Shown here in pieces: positions 14,846-24,453 of a stretch of 64,000 nt of DNA. Position 1 is the stretch's first letter. Every line of letters starts with the position of its first letter. Origin of the DNA: an uncultured Bacteroidales bacterium (lineage in GTDB: Bacteria > Bacteroidota > Bacteroidia > Bacteroidales > Paludibacteraceae); assembly GCA_902785605.1 (NCBI GenBank), contig CACZZL010000007.1, positions 51,722-115,721 on the forward strand, in the 5' to 3' direction. The position numbers and the translations under genes were made by a program. The notes beneath the pieces were generated by a model. It saw only the letters and a program-made list of their open reading frames with translations, was not told where the DNA came from and did no database searches.

Positions 14846-16081
14846 TTAAAATCCTGTACTGAAGTTAATGGATACACCGAACACGAACATGCCATCATAT
14901 CGCATAAAGAAGTCCGATGAGCAAATTTCTCCCCAATGCCATAAGACGCCCACTTCTGTTACAAACCAAGCAGAAGTACCATATCGAGAAGAGAAATTAA
15001 CAGACGGGCCTATACCAAATTCAGCAGCCCATTCATCGCTCCATGGGAAAACAAGTTTTACCTCAGGTTGGTAATATCCTGCGGAGTAATCATTTATAAA
15101 ATCATATCTCCAACCAAATATTAAGGGCTCAATTTTGAGTAGTGAATATCTGAAAGCAAATGCACTTGCTTCAAATTCCACTCCGGTACACAAATTTAAT
15201 CGTCCACTAAACCATTCAACCTCCCATTTTCCATGGTAGGAATTATATTCGTCTAATGCAGGATAAACACTACCAGAGTTTACACGATACGTTCCCGTCG
15301 TAGTTCCACTTTGAGACAAATTCACTTTTACGATTTGGCTACCATCAGTGGTCTTGACATTGAAATAATCACTTCTGCTATTCGTTGTTGTATTGGGGTT
15401 AATCTTTACAATTAGTGTGTTTCCGCTACGGGTGACAGAATACATGGTACCGGAAGCATATTGAACATCCCATGCCGTATTACATGATACAGAAATATAC
15501 TCAGTCGTTCCGGAAGAGTAGGTGGAAATGGATGTCTTGTCCAGAGAAAGGGTTGACGTCGTAGTTTGCGAATTTGCGGCTTGATCTACGTATATGGTCA
15601 AATTCTTTTTGTTATCCGTTGTGGCTATTTGTATAGAAGTAGAGCGACTGTTAGAATCTGCATTCGCACTTATAGTCACTGTTAGACCAGTTCCTGATTT
15701 AGAAACCTGGCACCATGAAGCGGGTGTGTTAGTTATTGTCCAGGACTTATTAGACGTAATGGTGATGAATTCGGATGCCCCTCCACTCGTAGCAGTCACT
15801 TGAGTGTTATTTGCGGACAAAGTTGTAGCAGAAGATTGTTGTTTCCGTTTAGAATCTGCGATTGCCTGGTCACATTTCTGCACCCACGTGTTTGCAGAGC
15901 CATAAGTCGGACTACAAATTTTCTGGACATATACAAATAATTCTTTTGCCTCTGTATACTTGCCTGCATTATATAATGCTTTCGCCTCTTTTAACGACTG
16001 ATCGCATTCCTCGTCTGCAAACGTTGGTATTGCAACAAATAAACATGAAAGCAACAGAACAATGTGCGTAAGTTTTTTCAT
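14846..16081 (-). CDS. Secreted protein: Cys-rich TPR-like module, two BACON domains, C-terminal barrel-like domain
   Basis: This 411-residue protein has a signal peptide (1-22), a short Cys-containing helical module (LYNAGKYTEAKELFVYVQKIC), then two BACON domains (about 85-165 and 170-260; SNKSWTIT and SCNTAWDV mark the characteristic tryptophan strand) and a C-terminal part of about 140 residues rich in aromatic beta-strands ending in Phe (VFGVSINFSTGF), like a small outer-membrane barrel. The layout suggests a surface-anchored binder. It is paralogous to its upstream neighbour over the first 260 residues. Confidence 0.8.
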   Translation of the reverse strand: MKKLTHIVLLLSCLFVAIPTFADEECDQSLKEAKALYNAGKYTEAKELFVYVQKICSPTYGSANTWVQKCDQAIADSKRKQQSSATTLSANNTQVTATSGGASEFITITSNKSWTITNTPASWCQVSKSGTGLTVTISANADSNSRSTSIQIATTDNKKNLTIYVDQAANSQTTTSTLSLDKTSISTYSSGTTEYISVSCNTAWDVQYASGTMYSVTRSGNTLIVKINPNTTTNSRSDYFNVKTTDGSQIVKVNLSQSGTTTGTYRVNSGSVYPALDEYNSYHGKWEVEWFSGRLNLCTGVEFEASAFAFRYSLLKIEPLIFGWRYDFINDYSAGYYQPEVKLVFPWSDEWAAEFGIGPSVNFSSRYGTSAWFVTEVGVLWHWGEICSSDFFMRYDGMFVFGVSINFSTGF

Positions 16082-16097
16082 AGGTATGAGTATTTAA

Positions 16098-17300
16098 TTA
16101 TTGATTATTATAGGTAAAATTAACTCTGTTAGACCATGCAAGAGACTTACCCGTACTAACCTCTCGGATTTCTACCTGTATATATCCTCCCTTTGAAATT
16201 AATGCATTAGGAAGATATAGTACAAAATCCTCCCACTCTGAACTATCATATCTGGGTGTTATTGTTTCCCATGATAAGATAGAGTGGCTATTGTTAATGT
16301 ATTTCTCATACTTTGCGTCTGTTTTATAACTGGTCTGGTTATTTCCATCACGATCATATACCCATACAATTACATATCCCTTGAATCCTTTCATGTTACG
16401 GACCGAAAAGTGCGAGTGTATCTTCATACATGTTTCTCCCCCATTGTACACATTGTGATCAATAGACACAGAAGTAAATTCTGCGCTCATTTGATCAACT
16501 TGATATTGAGTAGGCGTAGAGGAACTGCTAGACGAACTAGAACTACTGCTCTTTCCATACTGGCTCAATGAGATTTTTTGCACTTTTGAGCCATCGGTGG
16601 TCTTTACGTTGAAGAAATCACTTCTGCTTTCGGTTGAAGTGTTTGCGTTAATCGTTACGGTTAGCGTGTTCCCATTACGGGTGACAGAATACATGGTGCC
16701 GGAAGCATACTGAACATCCCACGTTGTATTACTTGATACTGTAATATACTCTGTAGTCCCAGATGCGGAAGCAGAAATAGATGTTTTATTGACGCTTATA
16801 TAGGGTGTCGTATTTGCTTTTGCGTCCTGATTTACAAAGACGCGTACTGACTTTGAGCCATCTGTGGTAACAACATCAAAATAGTCAGAACGTGATGAGG
16901 TATTCGGGTTAGCTGAATAACTAATAGTTATGTTATCCCCACTTCTATTTACCGTAAACAGAGACGAACTGGTGTTGTTCAGTTTCCACGTCCGGTTACT
17001 CGTGACGGTAATAGATGTAGTACCGGAATAAGCTCCGACAGAGATATTGGATCTGCTAACCGATAACTTAGGAGTTAATGCCTCCTGGCACTTCTGCGAC
17101 CATGAGGAAGCGTTACCATAAGATGCTCCGCAAATATTGACCACATAGTCATACAACTTCTTGGCTTTTGAGTACTCGCCTGCATTATACGCAGTTTTCG
17201 CTTCTCTAAGCGTCAAGTCGCAATCTTCATCCGCATATACAGGAGCGAATGAGATCAAACTGATAATGCACACACTAAGTGCAAGTCTATAAGGTCTCAT
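16098..17300 (-). CDS. Secreted protein: Cys-rich TPR-like module, two BACON domains, poly-Ser linker, C-terminal beta domain
   Basis: This 400-residue protein has a signal peptide (1-23), the same Cys-containing helical module as its paralogue (AYNAGEYSKAKKLYDYVVNIC), two BACON domains (about 75-155 and 160-245), a serine linker of more than ten Ser, and a different C-terminal domain of about 135 residues with beta-sandwich-like features. BACON domains are known as ligand-binding modules of Bacteroidetes surface proteins. It overlaps the kinase gene by 4 nt, tying it to the signalling genes. Confidence 0.8.
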   Translation of the reverse strand: MRPYRLALSVCIISLISFAPVYADEDCDLTLREAKTAYNAGEYSKAKKLYDYVVNICGASYGNASSWSQKCQEALTPKLSVSRSNISVGAYSGTTSITVTSNRTWKLNNTSSSLFTVNRSGDNITISYSANPNTSSRSDYFDVVTTDGSKSVRVFVNQDAKANTTPYISVNKTSISASASGTTEYITVSSNTTWDVQYASGTMYSVTRNGNTLTVTINANTSTESRSDFFNVKTTDGSKVQKISLSQYGKSSSSSSSSSSSTPTQYQVDQMSAEFTSVSIDHNVYNGGETCMKIHSHFSVRNMKGFKGYVIVWVYDRDGNNQTSYKTDAKYEKYINNSHSILSWETITPRYDSSEWEDFVLYLPNALISKGGYIQVEIREVSTGKSLAWSNRVNFTYNNQ

Positions 17301-18739
17301 ATCTTTTGTTTTATTTCAAATATCTGACGACGTTTTTGCATATTTCTCCTCTCTGCTTCAGATCCGGGAGGAGCCAACTGATACCGTTGATCGGCTTTAT
17401 CATAGAGCTCTTGTGCTTTATCCAGAAGAGATTGTCTCAGCTCGTAATAATATTCTATATCCGCAAAGCGATTATCATCTTCCAATCCCTTAATAATATG
17501 TAGTTGATCTAACGCTTGTTGTAAAGCCTCAATATTATCCAGCGAGGCAGCATTGAGGCATCGATCAAATTCGTCAATGGCATCCGTGTGTCTCTCGTAT
17601 AATATTCGCAATTCGCGTCTCTCTGCTTCTCTATGGTTATGAATGCCAATTCCGACAACGGTCCCTATCCCTATAAAAGCGGTACCTATTATTACAAGAA
17701 TGAGAATAAGTTTCTTGATTTTAGAGCCATCGTCTCCATTTGTCCCTTTATTAGCACCTCCAGCGGGCTTTGCTGCCGGCTGCTGTTTACTTTCTTCTTT
17801 CTTTACAGCATCTTCGGCTGCAGCAGGCTTAGAGAAGCGTTGTGTCTGGCGAGATGGAGCTTTGGGTTCTTCTACCGGACTACTTGGAGCAGAAGCTGAT
17901 TCCTCCACCGCCAATAAACTGTTATCGACTTCTATTGACTGCGGATTTTGAGACCAGGCAACCAGTGTTTCGGCCGTAGGACGATCCCAAGTCTCCTTGC
18001 TAAGCATCTTGTACACTGTGAATTTAAGTGCATCAGATACATTGGCAGAGATATACGGGATTTCTGCGCCGCCTTTTTGCAAGCCGCCGCCTACTTCTCC
18101 AAACGGAACAATTCCCTCAAGAACTTCATATACCATAGCGCCGAACGACCACACATCACTGGCTTTTGTCGGAGCCGGTTGGCGCGAGAAACGTTCAGGT
18201 CCCATATAGGCAGTTTTACCTCCATTTGAGTTGGCAAGTATTACACTTTTACGGAGTGTGCTTCGTGCTCTGGAAGAGATTCCGAAGTCTGTTATTAAAT
18301 AATTGCCTAAATCGTCAATAAGGATATTATCAGGGCTTATATCTTGGTGTACCACATCTCTTTTGTGCAAGTAAGCTAAACCTGCACCTACGTCATGGAT
18401 GAGTTTCCAGATCTCTGTCTCAGATAATTGCCCCACCTTACTAGCCAAGGAACCATTTGAGCAATAAGCCATAATAAGGTATGGCATATCATTCCAAGAG
18501 TCCACGTGTGTCGGCTTTAGCAGGTTAGTGTGGTTAAGATCAAAGACGTTAGCCAACTCTCCGCAAAAGTCCTGTAATCCATTCGCATCCATTCCTTGCC
18601 CCGGAGCATACACTTTCAGAGCAATTCGTAGATGTGTCCAATTGTCTTTAGCAAGCCACACCTCACTAAAGCCTCCGCGTCCAAGCAGACGTTCCAGTTG
18701 GTATCGATTCGCGAAGGTTGTGTTTTCCTGTAAACGCAT
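17297..18739 (-). CDS. Membrane Ser/Thr protein kinase (non-RD) with periplasmic tail
   Basis: This 480-residue protein has a Hanks-type kinase domain at 13-265: glycine loop GRGGFSEVW (20-28), Lys42, catalytic loop HQDISPDN (131-138), DFG 151-153. The catalytic loop has Gln in place of Arg before the catalytic Asp, so it is a non-RD kinase and need not be activated by loop phosphorylation. A low-complexity linker (275-340) leads to a TM helix at 343-366 and a charged helical tail of about 110 residues that should be periplasmic. It starts 3 nt after the PP2C gene. Confidence 0.9.
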   Translation of the reverse strand: MRLQENTTFANRYQLERLLGRGGFSEVWLAKDNWTHLRIALKVYAPGQGMDANGLQDFCGELANVFDLNHTNLLKPTHVDSWNDMPYLIMAYCSNGSLASKVGQLSETEIWKLIHDVGAGLAYLHKRDVVHQDISPDNILIDDLGNYLITDFGISSRARSTLRKSVILANSNGGKTAYMGPERFSRQPAPTKASDVWSFGAMVYEVLEGIVPFGEVGGGLQKGGAEIPYISANVSDALKFTVYKMLSKETWDRPTAETLVAWSQNPQSIEVDNSLLAVEESASAPSSPVEEPKAPSRQTQRFSKPAAAEDAVKKEESKQQPAAKPAGGANKGTNGDDGSKIKKLILILVIIGTAFIGIGTVVGIGIHNHREAERRELRILYERHTDAIDEFDRCLNAASLDNIEALQQALDQLHIIKGLEDDNRFADIEYYYELRQSLLDKAQELYDKADQRYQLAPPGSEAERRNMQKRRQIFEIKQKI

Positions 18740-18742
18740 AAA

Positions 18743-20152
18743 TTAATCTGTAATTTTAACCGTTACACTTGTGTCTGCTTTCTGCTCTACCACCTTCATC
18801 TGTTTTCCGTTATCCAGCGTGGTTTCTTCTTCCTGAGAAGCCGCTTTGGGAGCCTCCTTCTTGTCTTCTTTTTCCTCAACCTCAGCTTTAGCAGGGCTAT
18901 CTTCATCTTTTGGTACGGTGATAACCTCCACTTTGGGTTCTTCTCTATTCGGTTGAACCTCTGCTAATTTAACTTGAATCGGATCCGGTTGAGCATCTTT
19001 CTTAACCTGTTCTTTCTGTTCTTTAGGAGTAACCTTCTTTTCAGCTTCTTTTGGCGTTTCTGCTTTCTTCTGTTGAGCATCTTCCTTGTTTTTGACGGCG
19101 TTATCTACTTCAGGTGCAGGTTGCTCAACGAGCGTAGAATCTACATTGTTCTTTTCCTTATCATCTACGTGCGCGGGGAGGAAACGGTAGAGACAAAAAC
19201 CAGCGCAAGCTAATACAACCAGCGCAACGATAGCACCCAATATCACCTTCAGACGACGATTCTTGCGGATTAATTCGGCTTTGGATTTGCTGATCGGTTG
19301 AGCAGCAGAAGCCTTAGTTGCAATAGCACCTCCGGAAATAACCTGTGCAAGGGCAATCGTCACATTATCATGCCAACCGGCTGCTTCATCTGCATCCCAT
19401 AATGCATCACGACACTCTTGCATAGAGGTCTGATGCTGCTTCATTACGTTTTCTATTTCATTATCACGTAAACAGCCGCAGAGACCATCGCTGCAAAGCA
19501 AGATAATGTCTTCGTTACAAAGGTCATATTCTTTTGTGTCCGGTTGTGCTTTTCCACGAGGATCACCTAATGAACGAGTAATAATGTTGTTGTTCGGATG
19601 ATCGAAAGCCAGTTCCTCCGTCAGTTTTCCAGCATCAACCAATTCTTGCACATAGGAATGATCATGAGAGAGTCGTTGCAGGCCTGTCGTTGGATTGAAA
19701 CGGTACGCACGGCTATCTCCGCACCAACCGATATATACTTTCTTGCCGAGCAGCCAAGCCATGACGATCGTACTACCCATACCCTCATGTTCCGGATTGG
19801 ATTTTCCATCGGCCTTTATCGCAGCATCAGCGGCTTGGATAGCATGAACCATATAACTCTGGATGCTTGTCGAGGATTCCAGAATTTTGTTCGTCAATTT
19901 CTCTTTGTCGAACCACTCTTTAATGGTTGCGACAGCAATAGCAGAAGCCACCTCACCGGCATTCATTCCGCCCATACCATCGCATACCACGAGGAGTGCA
20001 CCTTTTTCTCCTAAAGCAATCTCCTTATCAGCGGTGAATCCCCAGCGATCATCCGCCAGGTTTTCATCTACCTGATAATTATCTTCATTATTAGGTCTTC
20101 CGGCAGCTTCACAGCGTGCTGCGATGCGAAATATCAAATCTTCTTTTTTCAT
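18743..20152 (-). CDS. PP2C-family Ser/Thr phosphatase with TM helix and Lys/Glu/Pro-rich tail
   Basis: This 469-residue protein has a PP2C domain at 1-272 with metal-binding motifs: NNEDN (21-25), VVCDGMGG (56-63, Asp58), WCGDSRAYRF (143-152), CSDGL (220-224) and HDNVT (261-265). A TM helix spans 301-325. The remaining 145 residues are low complexity, rich in Lys, Glu, Ala and Pro, probably periplasmic and disordered. It is the expected partner that reverses phosphorylation by the two kinases of the operon. Confidence 0.92.
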   Translation of the reverse strand: MKKEDLIFRIAARCEAAGRPNNEDNYQVDENLADDRWGFTADKEIALGEKGALLVVCDGMGGMNAGEVASAIAVATIKEWFDKEKLTNKILESSTSIQSYMVHAIQAADAAIKADGKSNPEHEGMGSTIVMAWLLGKKVYIGWCGDSRAYRFNPTTGLQRLSHDHSYVQELVDAGKLTEELAFDHPNNNIITRSLGDPRGKAQPDTKEYDLCNEDIILLCSDGLCGCLRDNEIENVMKQHQTSMQECRDALWDADEAAGWHDNVTIALAQVISGGAIATKASAAQPISKSKAELIRKNRRLKVILGAIVALVVLACAGFCLYRFLPAHVDDKEKNNVDSTLVEQPAPEVDNAVKNKEDAQQKKAETPKEAEKKVTPKEQKEQVKKDAQPDPIQVKLAEVQPNREEPKVEVITVPKDEDSPAKAEVEEKEDKKEAPKAASQEEETTLDNGKQMKVVEQKADTSVTVKITD

Positions 20153-20171
20153 TGTAGTACCTGTTTATAGA

Positions 20172-21680
20172 TTATTGTACTGCAGAGATCGGAACAACCA
20201 TACCCGTTGAACGACCTGCGCCTCCCGATACCAGACCAACAACGATCAAATCTCCACTGGTGGCTGTGGCGAATACCGGGCCACCGGAGTTGCCATGTTC
20301 AAACGTAGTGGCTGTTGTCAGAATATAACCTTTCTCTAAGCCTTCACGTGCCACAACGGCTTCGCTATAGATCGGATGTATATCTGTCGGAGAGTTGGCA
20401 CCAATGCCTAGCGGATAACCAAGTACAGTAAGTTTAGCTTGTACGGGGAGCGTTTTAGACAAGTTATTGTTGTATGCCAATCCTCCCGAGTTGCTGGTGC
20501 GGAAGTAAGCCCAGTCGAGTGCACCATTCTCCGGGATAGAGATATTGTATCCTTCAATCGTCAACTTCTTATCCGACGAGCGGTTGATAGTTGCTTGTTT
20601 TGAAGTAAAGCTTAATTGTTTGCCGGTAGGAGAATAGCAATCGATATGACAAACAGCACTTCCTCCATTGTGTGCTACGACATTACATGCAATACTAAAA
20701 TCATCATCTTCACCACTGGGATACATCCACGGCTCGACCACATGACGCGCTGTTACAAAGCGTCCGTCATTCAGCATAAAGCCAGAACCGGTACCGATAT
20801 TTTCAAACGTTTTCGTCTCTCCGTCATAGGTAAGAACAATCTTGCGGATTACCACAAAGTAAACCGACGGTTCACAAGCGGCTATAGTCTTGTTAGAAGT
20901 AGTTGAAGAAGATACGCGTGGATCAGACCCATCTACAACTGTGGATGAGGGAGCCTGAATTTCTTTAATCTGCTTTTTAAGTGTTTGCAACTGCTTTTTT
21001 GCCTTAATCAATTCTTCCTCTACATCACGACGAGCCTGAACTTCTTCATCGAATTTACGTTGAGCTTCTTCTTGCTCAGCTTTGGTCAACGAGATATCAC
21101 CTTCCAAAATTTTAATTTGGCCATGCTGATGAATACCTAACCAGGTGCCTCCACCTATCAGCAGTACGATTACTGCCGCCATAATGGCCATGGCTGTCTT
21201 ATATGGTTTGAGTGCTTGTTGACGGAAGAGAGATAAGCGGCGACTAAGGCCAATACTACCCGTTGTCGCTTTATTTCCGGATGGAATGATAAAGCCTAAC
21301 TTCGGACCATTTACCGATAACTGTATTTCATCTCCGTTTTGGAGATACCACTCATTTTGAACCGGCTTGCCATTCAAGAAGGTAGTATTCGTTTGAGAGA
21401 GCTGAATGAGTTTCCAATTCTCACCATCACGGACGATGGCTGCATGGCGACGACTGACGGTTTTGAACGATTCATCAAATTGCACTTGACATTTTGAATC
21501 GCGACCGAGTTCGATTTGATCAACAATGATTTCTTGTGCCTCTCCTGCTTTGTGGTACTTCGACGACACTTTGTGCTCGAGGATGTAGTAAGTGCGGCCA
21601 CCACCGCTGAATACAGAACTGAGTCCTGCGCCTACAGAACCACTTAATGAACGTTTGTACGTTTGAGTTGCTTGTGACAT
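20172..21680 (-). CDS. FHA domain - TM - coiled coil - trypsin-like serine protease
   Basis: This 502-residue protein joins a cytoplasmic FHA domain (about 30-132: GR at 59-60, SRRHA 76-80, LNGK 102-105), a TM helix (163-183), a coiled coil (195-243) and a trypsin/HtrA-like protease (about 268-502) with triad His313 (ARHVV), Asp389 (ALDWA) and Ser465 (HGNSGGP). There is no PDZ domain. By topology the FHA is inside and the protease outside the inner membrane. I infer that phosphothreonine recognition inside controls proteolysis outside. I know of no standard named family with this order. Confidence 0.9.
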   Translation of the reverse strand: MSQATQTYKRSLSGSVGAGLSSVFSGGGRTYYILEHKVSSKYHKAGEAQEIIVDQIELGRDSKCQVQFDESFKTVSRRHAAIVRDGENWKLIQLSQTNTTFLNGKPVQNEWYLQNGDEIQLSVNGPKLGFIIPSGNKATTGSIGLSRRLSLFRQQALKPYKTAMAIMAAVIVLLIGGGTWLGIHQHGQIKILEGDISLTKAEQEEAQRKFDEEVQARRDVEEELIKAKKQLQTLKKQIKEIQAPSSTVVDGSDPRVSSSTTSNKTIAACEPSVYFVVIRKIVLTYDGETKTFENIGTGSGFMLNDGRFVTARHVVEPWMYPSGEDDDFSIACNVVAHNGGSAVCHIDCYSPTGKQLSFTSKQATINRSSDKKLTIEGYNISIPENGALDWAYFRTSNSGGLAYNNNLSKTLPVQAKLTVLGYPLGIGANSPTDIHPIYSEAVVAREGLEKGYILTTATTFEHGNSGGPVFATATSGDLIVVGLVSGGAGRSTGMVVPISAVQ

Positions 21681-21701
21681 AACTATAAGATTTTAAATTT
21701 A

Positions 21702-22406
21702 TTACGAACCTATTGCCATTGCAAGAATAACAAATATAACAATTACTATTTCAATCAAGAAGCATATACCAGCTGCGACAGCCCAGTTATGCTGCTTCTC
21801 ATCAAATTCAGCTGCTGTACCGGTATACTTATCCCATGCATATCGGTTGCCATTTGCGCCCAATATAAATGCGATAATAAGGGCCGCTATTTGGCCTACG
21901 TATGGAATCAATGTGATCAATGGCCAATAGACACCATTGCCAACGCCCCATATCCATCCCCAGTAGAAGGCGCCCCAACTCCATTGATTTAAGCATGCCG
22001 GAGTTTCACGTTGCCGTTGATACTCCTGTTGTGCCTGCGCGCCCATATTAATATTGATTTGTTGATTGAGTGGAGCTTGTTGTTGCGCTTGCATTGGAGC
22101 GACTCTAGCAGTTGCCGGTGCCTCCGGATAACGTTGAGTTGCATAACCGGAACCGAGAAGGTTTTGCACGGTGTTGAAATCAAGCACATATTGCATACCC
22201 AGAGTTATTTGGTCTCCGGGACGAATCTGACACGATGCATGATGTATGCGCATACCATTTACATATGTGCCATTGGTACTATGATCTTCAAGAATATACG
22301 CATTACCTTCCCTGGTTATTGTGGCATGATTGCCACTGACGGTATTATATTGTGAAGAAACGACTATTGTTGATTGAGAATTTCTTCCTACTGTAATTTG
22401 ATTCAT
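21702..22406 (-). CDS. FHA-domain membrane protein
   Basis: This 234-residue protein has an N-terminal FHA domain (1-80: VGRN 6-9, SGNHA 24-28, STNGTYVNG 43-51), a Gln-rich linker (104-135) and a hydrophobic C-terminal region with about three TM helices (144-158, 161-185, 207-231). The segment WSWGAFYWGWIWG resembles small membrane domains of the DUF2628/TM2 type. It probably recruits phosphorylated partners to the membrane. Confidence 0.85.
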   Translation of the reverse strand: MNQITVGRNSQSTIVVSSQYNTVSGNHATITREGNAYILEDHSTNGTYVNGMRIHHASCQIRPGDQITLGMQYVLDFNTVQNLLGSGYATQRYPEAPATARVAPMQAQQQAPLNQQININMGAQAQQEYQRQRETPACLNQWSWGAFYWGWIWGVGNGVYWPLITLIPYVGQIAALIIAFILGANGNRYAWDKYTGTAAEFDEKQHNWAVAAGICFLIEIVIVIFVILAMAIGS

Positions 22407-22425
22407 GTGTAAGTTGATTAAATTG

Positions 22426-23700
22426 TTAATATGCTTCTACTCGGAGTTTGGTGTCTCCTATAGATATGATGTCGCCGACTTGGATGAAGTAGCCGTTAGG
22501 CGAAACTTCTTTAGCATTAACGTATGTGCCGTTGAGCGATGTCTTCCATCCTCCGGGAGTTGATTGATCCCACTGACCGTCCCGTATAAACCATTGACGG
22601 GAAGGAGCGTCCAGTTCAAACGTACAATGCTTGCGAGATATATATGAACTGTTTTGCTCGACGATAGGTAGCGTATTGCGTACAGACGCATCACGTCTTC
22701 CCATTGTTACCAAACCGCCCGTTTGCGCACCAATGGATGTTAGGTCGTATGTCTTGCCGTACTCCTCACCTTGCATAACACGAAGCAATAGACCCCGTAT
22801 GTTTTGAGGAATATGCATGGGTTCTTGTTGCGGCACTGCATAATGCAGATCGGCTTTGGGTAACAGTCGAAGTACTTCATCGACCGATTGCAAACGCTTA
22901 CGGAAATCAGGTTGCAGGCAGCCTTCTATAACCGGCATATACATAGTACCGTAGCGTGACATCGTTAGCGCGCTACGATTCCAACGTCCTTCTTTTCCAG
23001 CTTTGAGGTAAAGCACTAACTCATTCTCGTCGTTAAGCGAGCCAAAAGGTAGCGAGCCCGTTAACAACTGGTACATCATCACACCAAAGGAAAAGATGTC
23101 GGTGGTAGGGAGTACGGTTGCATCACGATGGGGATTGACTTGCTCCGGGGGCATATACGCATACGTACCGAATATCTGTTGAGGTTTTCCTAACAGATTA
23201 CGTTCAGTCATTCGTTTGTTACGATCACCTGAGATACCAAAATCGGTGAGAGCGGCAGTGCCATCCTGTTTGATAAGCACGTTCTCCGGTTTTAAATCCC
23301 GATGAACCTTTCCGCATTGATGAAGGGCTTTCAAACCGAGGAGGACTTGTTGCCCGACCAGATTCCAATCGGTATTACTCGGAGCATGGGACAAGTCTCC
23401 ATTCGGGCAAAACTCCATTAAGATGTACGGATTACCACCCACAAAACCGTGCCCGACAGAGTGCACCAAATAGGGACTGTCTATTTGCCCTGTTTGGTAC
23501 TCCATCTCAAAGCGGTCTGCTAACTGTTGGCGAATTTCCGGATGCACCTCCCACAACTTGAGTACTTTCAGCGCGTATGTTCTTCCGGACGTATCCGAAA
23601 CTTTAAACACCATGCCGAAAGCTCCCTCGCCAAGACTCTTTGTGACCGTATAGCGATTGTCAATTCGTTGCCCTATGCTAAAATCACATCGCTCGACCAT
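22426..23700 (-). CDS. Ser/Thr protein kinase with C-terminal FHA domain
   Basis: This 424-residue protein has a Hanks-type kinase at 17-280: GEGAFGMVF (24-32), Lys45, HRDLKPEN (133-140), DFG 153-155, APE-like PPEQ. It is an RD kinase, unlike the other kinase of the operon. A full FHA domain follows (about 305-424: MGRR 333-336, SRKH 355-358, LNGTYVN 389-395). No TM helix is visible, so it is cytosolic. The FHA may dock phosphorylated FHA-TM proteins or the kinase itself. It follows the zinc-ribbon gene by 7 nt. Confidence 0.93.
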   Translation of the reverse strand: MVERCDFSIGQRIDNRYTVTKSLGEGAFGMVFKVSDTSGRTYALKVLKLWEVHPEIRQQLADRFEMEYQTGQIDSPYLVHSVGHGFVGGNPYILMEFCPNGDLSHAPSNTDWNLVGQQVLLGLKALHQCGKVHRDLKPENVLIKQDGTAALTDFGISGDRNKRMTERNLLGKPQQIFGTYAYMPPEQVNPHRDATVLPTTDIFSFGVMMYQLLTGSLPFGSLNDENELVLYLKAGKEGRWNRSALTMSRYGTMYMPVIEGCLQPDFRKRLQSVDEVLRLLPKADLHYAVPQQEPMHIPQNIRGLLLRVMQGEEYGKTYDLTSIGAQTGGLVTMGRRDASVRNTLPIVEQNSSYISRKHCTFELDAPSRQWFIRDGQWDQSTPGGWKTSLNGTYVNAKEVSPNGYFIQVGDIISIGDTKLRVEAY

Positions 23701-23707
23701 AGAAGTG

Positions 23708-24358
23708 CTATTCTGCGTGGAATACGAATTGACGATTACCCATCAAGATCACATCGCCATCTTTCAGCGCAGTTTTCTCACCGGCATAGATAAAGGTGGT
23801 GTGCTGTGCACTCCTGTCTTCGATATACCACTGACCATCTTCACATGTCAAGCACGCTTGAACCTTCGATGTAATGGTTTGATTTTCCGGATCGAGATTA
23901 GCACGGTTCAATTCATGCGCATCGCCTTTTAAATGCAAAGCAGCGGGACTCTCGATGCCTTCTTGTGCTACAGGTTCCAACACACATTTATTGGCAGGAG
24001 CTACTTGTACCCAAGGATTAACGGTACCTTGAACCGGAGATGCTTTTACTTGTTTAGCCGCCGGGCTTACAGGTGCTGCAGCCGGACGAACCGGCGTTTC
24101 TACTTCCGTCTCACCGTAGTGACAATTCGGGCATACATTCACACCCGGACGCATCGGATAACCGCACTGCGGGCACACATTACCGGCACCGACTGGAGTC
24201 TCCGGGAAGACTGCTGCTTCATTAACTGTTTTGTTGAAATTTTGCTGAGGTGCAGCTGTAGGAGCTGCATTGAAAGAAGCACCTTCTAAAGGCGTGTTAC
24301 ATTTTTCACATCTCGTGAGATTGTCGGGATTCTCCCAACCGCAATTCTTGCATCGCAT
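23708..24358 (-). CDS. Zinc-ribbon protein with degenerate FHA-like domain
   Basis: This 216-residue protein, first in the operon, has two zinc-ribbon motifs: Cys3/Cys6/Cys17/Cys20 and a second CPQCGYPM...CPNC near residues 62-79. A Pro/Ala-rich linker follows, then an FHA-like fold at about 138-216. Its phosphopeptide-binding residues are poor: the usual SRxH is replaced by SKVQA and the usual NG by YAG, so it may not bind phosphothreonine. It resembles zinc-ribbon-FHA adaptors that sit beside bacterial kinases. Confidence 0.8.
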   Translation of the reverse strand: MRCKNCGWENPDNLTRCEKCNTPLEGASFNAAPTAAPQQNFNKTVNEAAVFPETPVGAGNVCPQCGYPMRPGVNVCPNCHYGETEVETPVRPAAAPVSPAAKQVKASPVQGTVNPWVQVAPANKCVLEPVAQEGIESPAALHLKGDAHELNRANLDPENQTITSKVQACLTCEDGQWYIEDRSAQHTTFIYAGEKTALKDGDVILMGNRQFVFHAE

Positions 24359-24453
24359 ATGTATATAGATTTTAAGTTGTGTATAGTAGATTTATCAGTA
24401 AATTTAGAATAATGTAATGTGTGTACATTGCGCCCATTCTCCAAATTCGGCTG

